From the NCBI GenBank assembly GCA_945935945.1, contig CAMESA010000060.1, positions 1 to 6,105 of the forward strand: a stretch of 6,105 nt of DNA, read 5' to 3'. The notes beneath the pieces are model-generated. The model was not told the DNA's origin, made no database searches, and saw only the letters and a program-made list of their open reading frames with translations. The DNA comes from an uncultured Mollicutes bacterium. GTDB lineage: Bacteria; Bacillota_I; Bacilli_A; RFN20; CAG-826. A program made the translations under genes and the position numbers. Numbering within the stretch: position 1 is the stretch's first letter; each line of letters starts with the position of its first letter. Positions 4,895 through 6,105 of the stretch are shown piece by piece.

Positions 4895-6105
4895 GAAAGA
4901 AAATAATTTTAATTAATGCTTTAACAACCTTTTTTTCTTTAATTATCTTACTTATCACATCTGGATTTTTGATTTATATTAGAAATCTAAACAATTACGA
5001 AAATGCTGCAAAGAATTATTTATCTTTAACATGTTCAATTTTTAATGGAACAAATGTCAATCAAACTTACGAAGCCGTTAAAGATACTGAGAGCAATATT
5101 CGTCTTACAATTATTGATTTAGATGGAAAAGTAGTTTTTGATTCTGAAAACTCAGAAGTCGATGAAAATCATCTTCATAGACCAGAAGTTATCAACTTAA
5201 ATACTGTTGTTAATCGTTATTCGACTACTGAAAATAAAGACATGCTCTACATTGCAGACATTGATGATGGATACTATATTAGAATCTCTCTTGACATGGG
5301 CGATGTTAATAAATTGTTATATTGGTTTATAATTTTTGGCTTTATTGTGACACTAATTGTTGAAACAATCGTTGTATCCTTAAGTCTGTATTTTACCAAA
5401 AAAGGTCTAGCTCCAATTAACAAAAACCTTGCAAAACTAGGCTATTTAGTAAAAAAAGACATCAATGACGAGGAATTTTCGATTGATACTTTGCCTTCAA
5501 TAATTGATGAATTAAGTCAATTGATTGATAATCAAATTGAAAAAATTAAGAGTCAAAAAGATGATATGGTAAGCGTTTTGAATTTGTTAAATCAAGGCGT
5601 TATTGCTCTAGATTCTAAGGGTGATATTTTCTTTATTAATAATGAAGCACGTAAAATATTTAATGTAAGTGAAAATTTTTCTGATTCTAATTATCTTTAT
5701 TTAATCAGAGATATTGAACTTCAAAAAACAATTGAAAATTCTTTAAAAACACATAGCACACAATTTTTTAATTTTGAAATAAATAGTAAAACAATTAATA
5801 TTTGCATCACTCCAATTACTGAAAATTGGTTATATGGTGGTTTGATAATTTCACTAAATGATATAACAAAAGAAGAAAATCTTAAGCAAGTGAAAAAAGA
5901 CTTTTTCGACAATGCTTCTCATGAATTAAAAACACCAATTACTTCAATTATTGGTTATTCTCAACTTGTTTCTAGTGGAATTGTCAATGATAATAAAGAA
6001 ATTATTGAATATAACAAGAAAATTTATAAAGAAGCATCTCGCATGAATTCAATTTTATACGATATGTTAAATATTGCTGAACTTGAACAAGGCTACCCAG
6101 TTAAG
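4891..6105 (+). CDS. phoR: Sensor histidine kinase, PhoR type, 3' partial
   Basis: It starts at ATG 4891, overlapping the regulator gene by four bases, and stays open to the window end (405 residues visible). The ATP-binding domain lies beyond the edge. Order: first membrane helix about 5-30, extracytoplasmic sensor 31-141, second helix 142-168, a short degenerate HAMP-like linker starting near L-A-P-I (173-176), a predicted coiled stretch near 203-225, a PAS domain about 226-325 (L-L-N-Q-G-V-I-A-L-D at 232-241), and the HisKA dimerisation domain with H-box S-H-E-L-K-T-P (343-349), H344 being the phosphorylated histidine. The extracytoplasmic R-L-T-I-I-D-L-D-G-K-V-V-F-D-S (71-85) followed by N-H-L-H-R-P-E (93-99) is the signature of PhoR/PnpS-type sensors. 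It probably phosphorylates the adjacent regulator, with PhoU and PstB setting its state. No break is seen within the visible part. Confidence 0.93.
   Translation, partial: MRKKIILINALTTFFSLIILLITSGFLIYIRNLNNYENAAKNYLSLTCSIFNGTNVNQTYEAVKDTESNIRLTIIDLDGKVVFDSENSEVDENHLHRPEVINLNTVVNRYSTTENKDMLYIADIDDGYYIRISLDMGDVNKLLYWFIIFGFIVTLIVETIVVSLSLYFTKKGLAPINKNLAKLGYLVKKDINDEEFSIDTLPSIIDELSQLIDNQIEKIKSQKDDMVSVLNLLNQGVIALDSKGDIFFINNEARKIFNVSENFSDSNYLYLIRDIELQKTIENSLKTHSTQFFNFEINSKTINICITPITENWLYGGLIISLNDITKEENLKQVKKDFFDNASHELKTPITSIIGYSQLVSSGIVNDNKEIIEYNKKIYKEASRMNSILYDMLNIAELEQGYPVK

Noticed and set aside
5721..5912. Minus-strand open frame of 63 residues opposite the kinase
   Set aside because: It is opposite the PAS to HisKA region of an intact kinase frame, with no independent evidence.
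1..6105. RNA genes, CRISPR arrays, insertion sequences, terminators or long repeats
   Set aside because: Coding sequence covers nearly every base. I saw no regularly spaced repeats, no GC-rich hairpin followed by a T run, and no transposase-like frame.

Overview
The window is part of one co-directional phosphate-uptake and phosphate-sensing operon in a low-GC bacterium: pstS (5' part missing), pstC, pstA, pstB, phoU, a PhoB/PhoP-type response regulator, and a PhoR-type histidine kinase (3' part missing). All genes are on the + strand. The largest gap between genes is 8 bases, so there is no intergenic space in which to look for a promoter, terminator, RNA gene or mobile element, and I see none.

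The DNA is very AT-rich (roughly 30% GC by eye). It uses AT-ending codons, AGGAG-like ribosome binding sites and mostly TAA stops. Together with the gene order this suggests a Bacillota or Mycoplasmatota-like organism, perhaps a gut or host-associated lineage near the Erysipelotrichales/RF39-type Bacilli; this placement is inference. All tryptophans in the genes are TGG and no gene contains an internal TGA, so the standard bacterial code fits better than the mycoplasma code.

Layout: 1-683 is the end of the phosphate-binding protein PstS. 673-1623 and 1613-2821 are the two membrane permeases PstC and PstA. 2821-3579 is the ATPase PstB. 3579-4217 is PhoU. 4226-4894 is the response regulator, and 4891 to the window end is its sensor kinase. 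Successive genes overlap by 11, 11, 1 and 1 bases, then have an 8-base gap, then overlap by 4, so translational coupling is likely throughout. PstS would capture phosphate outside the cell, PstCAB would import it, and PhoU would relay the state of the transporter to PhoR, which phosphorylates the regulator. Transporter and sensor are thus encoded as one closed feedback unit.

The system itself is well known. Two parts deserve a second look. The visible PstS has the C-terminal signature of a phosphate-binding domain followed by the N-terminal signature, and it stops at the mid-domain W-N-E motif, which implies a circular permutation or a 'one and a half domain' protein. PstA carries an extra extracytoplasmic insertion of about 120 residues between its first two membrane helices, possibly a PDZ-like domain.
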